NCBI GenBank assembly: GCA_964348615.1
Contig: CAYGDE010000002.1
Span: forward strand, 1 to 41,776
Length of the DNA: 41,776 nucleotides
Direction of reading: 5' to 3'
Source of the DNA: DATIHT01 sp964348615
Lineage (GTDB): Bacteria > Patescibacteriota > Microgenomatia > Curtissbacterales > GWA2-41-24
Shown here piece after piece: positions 40,514 to 41,776 of the stretch. Made by a program: the position numbers and the translations under genes. The notes under the pieces were generated by a model. The model was not told the origin of the DNA and ran no database searches. It saw nothing but the letters and a program-made list of their open reading frames with translations. The number at the start of each line of letters is the position of its first letter. Position 1 is the first letter of the stretch.

Positions 40514-40519
40514 TATAAT
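40514..40519 (+). promoter_or_regulatory. -10 box of secD
   Basis: Perfect TATAAT ending 8 bases before the secD ATG. No matching -35 hexamer is visible at the normal distance. Transcription would start within about 2 bases of the start codon. Confidence 0.5.
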
Positions 40520-40527
40520 CTTGGGTA

Positions 40528-41776
40528 ATGCAAAAAAGTCCAAGGAAAACTCTTTTTTTAATAATCCTCTTAACTATCCTTGCTCTCTATATCGACTTGC
40601 CTATTGTTCATTCTCAACAAGTAAAAGATTTCCTCGGGCGCGATTTAGAACCTAAGCTTGGTTTAGACCTTGCAGGCGGAGTGCAGCTTACCATGTCTGC
40701 CGACATGAAAGACGTGCAAGAACAAGACCGCGACAATGCCCTAGAATCTGCCAAGAATATTGTCGAAAACAGGATTAATTCTCTTGGTGTTTCCGAACCC
40801 GTAATCCAGGCTGCCAAAACCCAAGGTCAGTATCGGCTTATTGTAGAGCTTGCCGGTATTTCCGACATCGACCAAGCAATTGCCACAGTTAAAAAAACTG
40901 CGCACCTCGAATTTAAAACCCTAAAAGCGGATGCGCCGCCCGAATCAACCTTTGCTGCTCTTCCCGAACATTTTGAATCGTCGAATCTGGGCGGCAAAGA
41001 TTTAAAAAGGGCGCAAGCCCAGCCAAGTCAAGATCCCCAAAAACCAGGATACGTAGTAGAGCTGGAATTCAGTGATGATGGAAAAACAAAATTTGAAGAA
41101 ATAACCAGAAACAATGTCGGCAAACAAGTAGCGATTTTTCTAGACGACCAGATGATTTCAGCACCCGTTGTAAATGCAGTAATTTCGGAAGGCAATGCAA
41201 TTATCGAAGGTAATTTTAACTCAGATGGCGCCAGACAGCTTGCAGTAGAACTTAACGCTGGTGCATTGCCGGTACCACTGGTAATAGAAAGCCAAACACG
41301 CGTAGGCCCTACACTCGGTTCAGACTCGATCACAAAAAGCATTTTTGCAGCAAGCGTAGGCCTTGCGTCCGTTGCCGCATTTATGGTTGTCTACTATCGC
41401 CTTTTGGGAGTTTTTGCAATTGTTGCTCTTTCTATTTATACGCTTTTAACCTTTGCTATTTTCAAGCTAATCCCCGTAACTCTGACTCTTGCGGGTATTG
41501 CTGGATTTATTCTTTCCATCGGTATGGCGGTAGACGCCAATATTTTAATTTTTGAAAGAATTAAAGAAGAAATAAAATGGGGGAAACCCAAGCAAGAAGC
41601 CTTTTATGCAGGTTTTAATCGGGCATGGTCTTCAATAAGAGATTCAAACGTGGCGTCTCTTATTACAACTGCTATACTTTTTAACTTTGGTTCGGGCCCT
41701 ATTCGCGGGTTCGCCTTAACCTTAGCGCTTGGAATTTTAGTTTCTATGTTTTCAGCAATCACTGTATCCAGGACCT
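40528..41776 (+). CDS. secD: Protein translocase subunit SecD, 3' end cut by window edge
   Basis: Membrane component of the Sec pathway that, with SecF, uses the proton gradient to pull exported proteins outward. The frame runs open to the end of the window (416 codons). Seen so far: an N-terminal helix (TLFLIILLTILALYIDLP), LEPKLGLDLAGGVQLTMSAD, the P1 domain with ESAKNIVENRINSLGVSEP, KPGYVVELEFSDDGKTKFEE, FLDDQMISAPVVN, LNAGALPVPL, then the membrane part with VGPTLGSDSI, ITKSIFAASVGL and GMAVDANILIFERIKEE. The P1 domain is short, as in Gram-positive SecD. secF is expected just outside the window. Confidence 0.96.
   Translation, partial: MQKSPRKTLFLIILLTILALYIDLPIVHSQQVKDFLGRDLEPKLGLDLAGGVQLTMSADMKDVQEQDRDNALESAKNIVENRINSLGVSEPVIQAAKTQGQYRLIVELAGISDIDQAIATVKKTAHLEFKTLKADAPPESTFAALPEHFESSNLGGKDLKRAQAQPSQDPQKPGYVVELEFSDDGKTKFEEITRNNVGKQVAIFLDDQMISAPVVNAVISEGNAIIEGNFNSDGARQLAVELNAGALPVPLVIESQTRVGPTLGSDSITKSIFAASVGLASVAAFMVVYYRLLGVFAIVALSIYTLLTFAIFKLIPVTLTLAGIAGFILSIGMAVDANILIFERIKEEIKWGKPKQEAFYAGFNRAWSSIRDSNVASLITTAILFNFGSGPIRGFALTLALGILVSMFSAITVSRT

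Noticed and set aside
1..41776. CRISPR array, insertion sequence or prophage
   Set aside because: No regularly spaced direct repeats, transposase, integrase or phage structural gene was seen on either strand.

Overview
The window looks like a piece of an AT-rich, compact genome from a Candidate Phyla Radiation (Patescibacteria) bacterium, most likely the Microgenomates side. Evidence is indirect: many short or overlapping genes; small domain families common in such genomes (DUF5679, DUF4446, DUF4342, DUF3048, an HTH plus nucleotidyltransferase protein); RNase Y as the RNA-decay enzyme; and several genes whose -10 box sits directly on the start codon. There is no 16S rRNA, so the lineage is an inference. 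The sequence is an assembly scaffold: a 100-N gap lies inside miaB.

Layout. 1-1036: end of rplM, rpsI and a small coupled ORF. 1055-1525: a low-complexity minus-strand ORF and tRNA-Pro(GGG). 1572-5357: recA, recX, a possibly structured leader, rny (RNase Y with no membrane anchor) and HU. 5404-7527: a small minus-strand gene with a very good promoter, dgkA, and miaB split by the gap. 7544-10571: two minus-strand membrane proteins of glycosyltransferase type. 10627-13007: miaA, an AI-2E family permease and the RNase P RNA. 13094-15574: three minus-strand accessory genes, each followed at the same distance by copies of one 20-base element. 15682-32087: a small membrane protein, then a thirteen-gene purine operon. 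32077-34334: a GtrA-like protein and comM. 34445-40487: small conserved-family genes, a shrunken short-chain dehydrogenase remnant, a DUF5679 zinc ribbon, DUF4446, DUF3048, an HTH-nucleotidyltransferase and an unrecognised 509-residue protein. 40528 to the end: secD, cut by the window edge.

The purine operon is the most interesting part. In order it carries purN-purD (fused), purS-purL (fused), purQ, purM, purP-1, purA, purP-2, purB, purK, purE, purC, guaA and rdgB, mostly with 4-base or 8-base stop/start overlaps. It covers the steps from phosphoribosylamine to FAICAR, then IMP to AMP and XMP to GMP, plus removal of damaged nucleotides. The usual bacterial purH is absent. In its place are two proteins of the PurP family, the ATP- and formate-dependent FAICAR synthetase known from Archaea. 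The second copy has lost the glycine-rich ATP-grasp loop that the first keeps, so its job is open; IMP cyclohydrolase, PurF and GuaB are not in this window.

A second theme is gene expression. At least five genes (miaB, purP-1, the 186-residue DedA-like gene, the 87-residue minus-strand gene and the 509-residue gene) have a -10 hexamer ending 6 or 7 bases before the start codon, which predicts leaderless mRNAs, whereas DUF4342 and DUF5679 carry near-perfect Shine-Dalgarno sequences.
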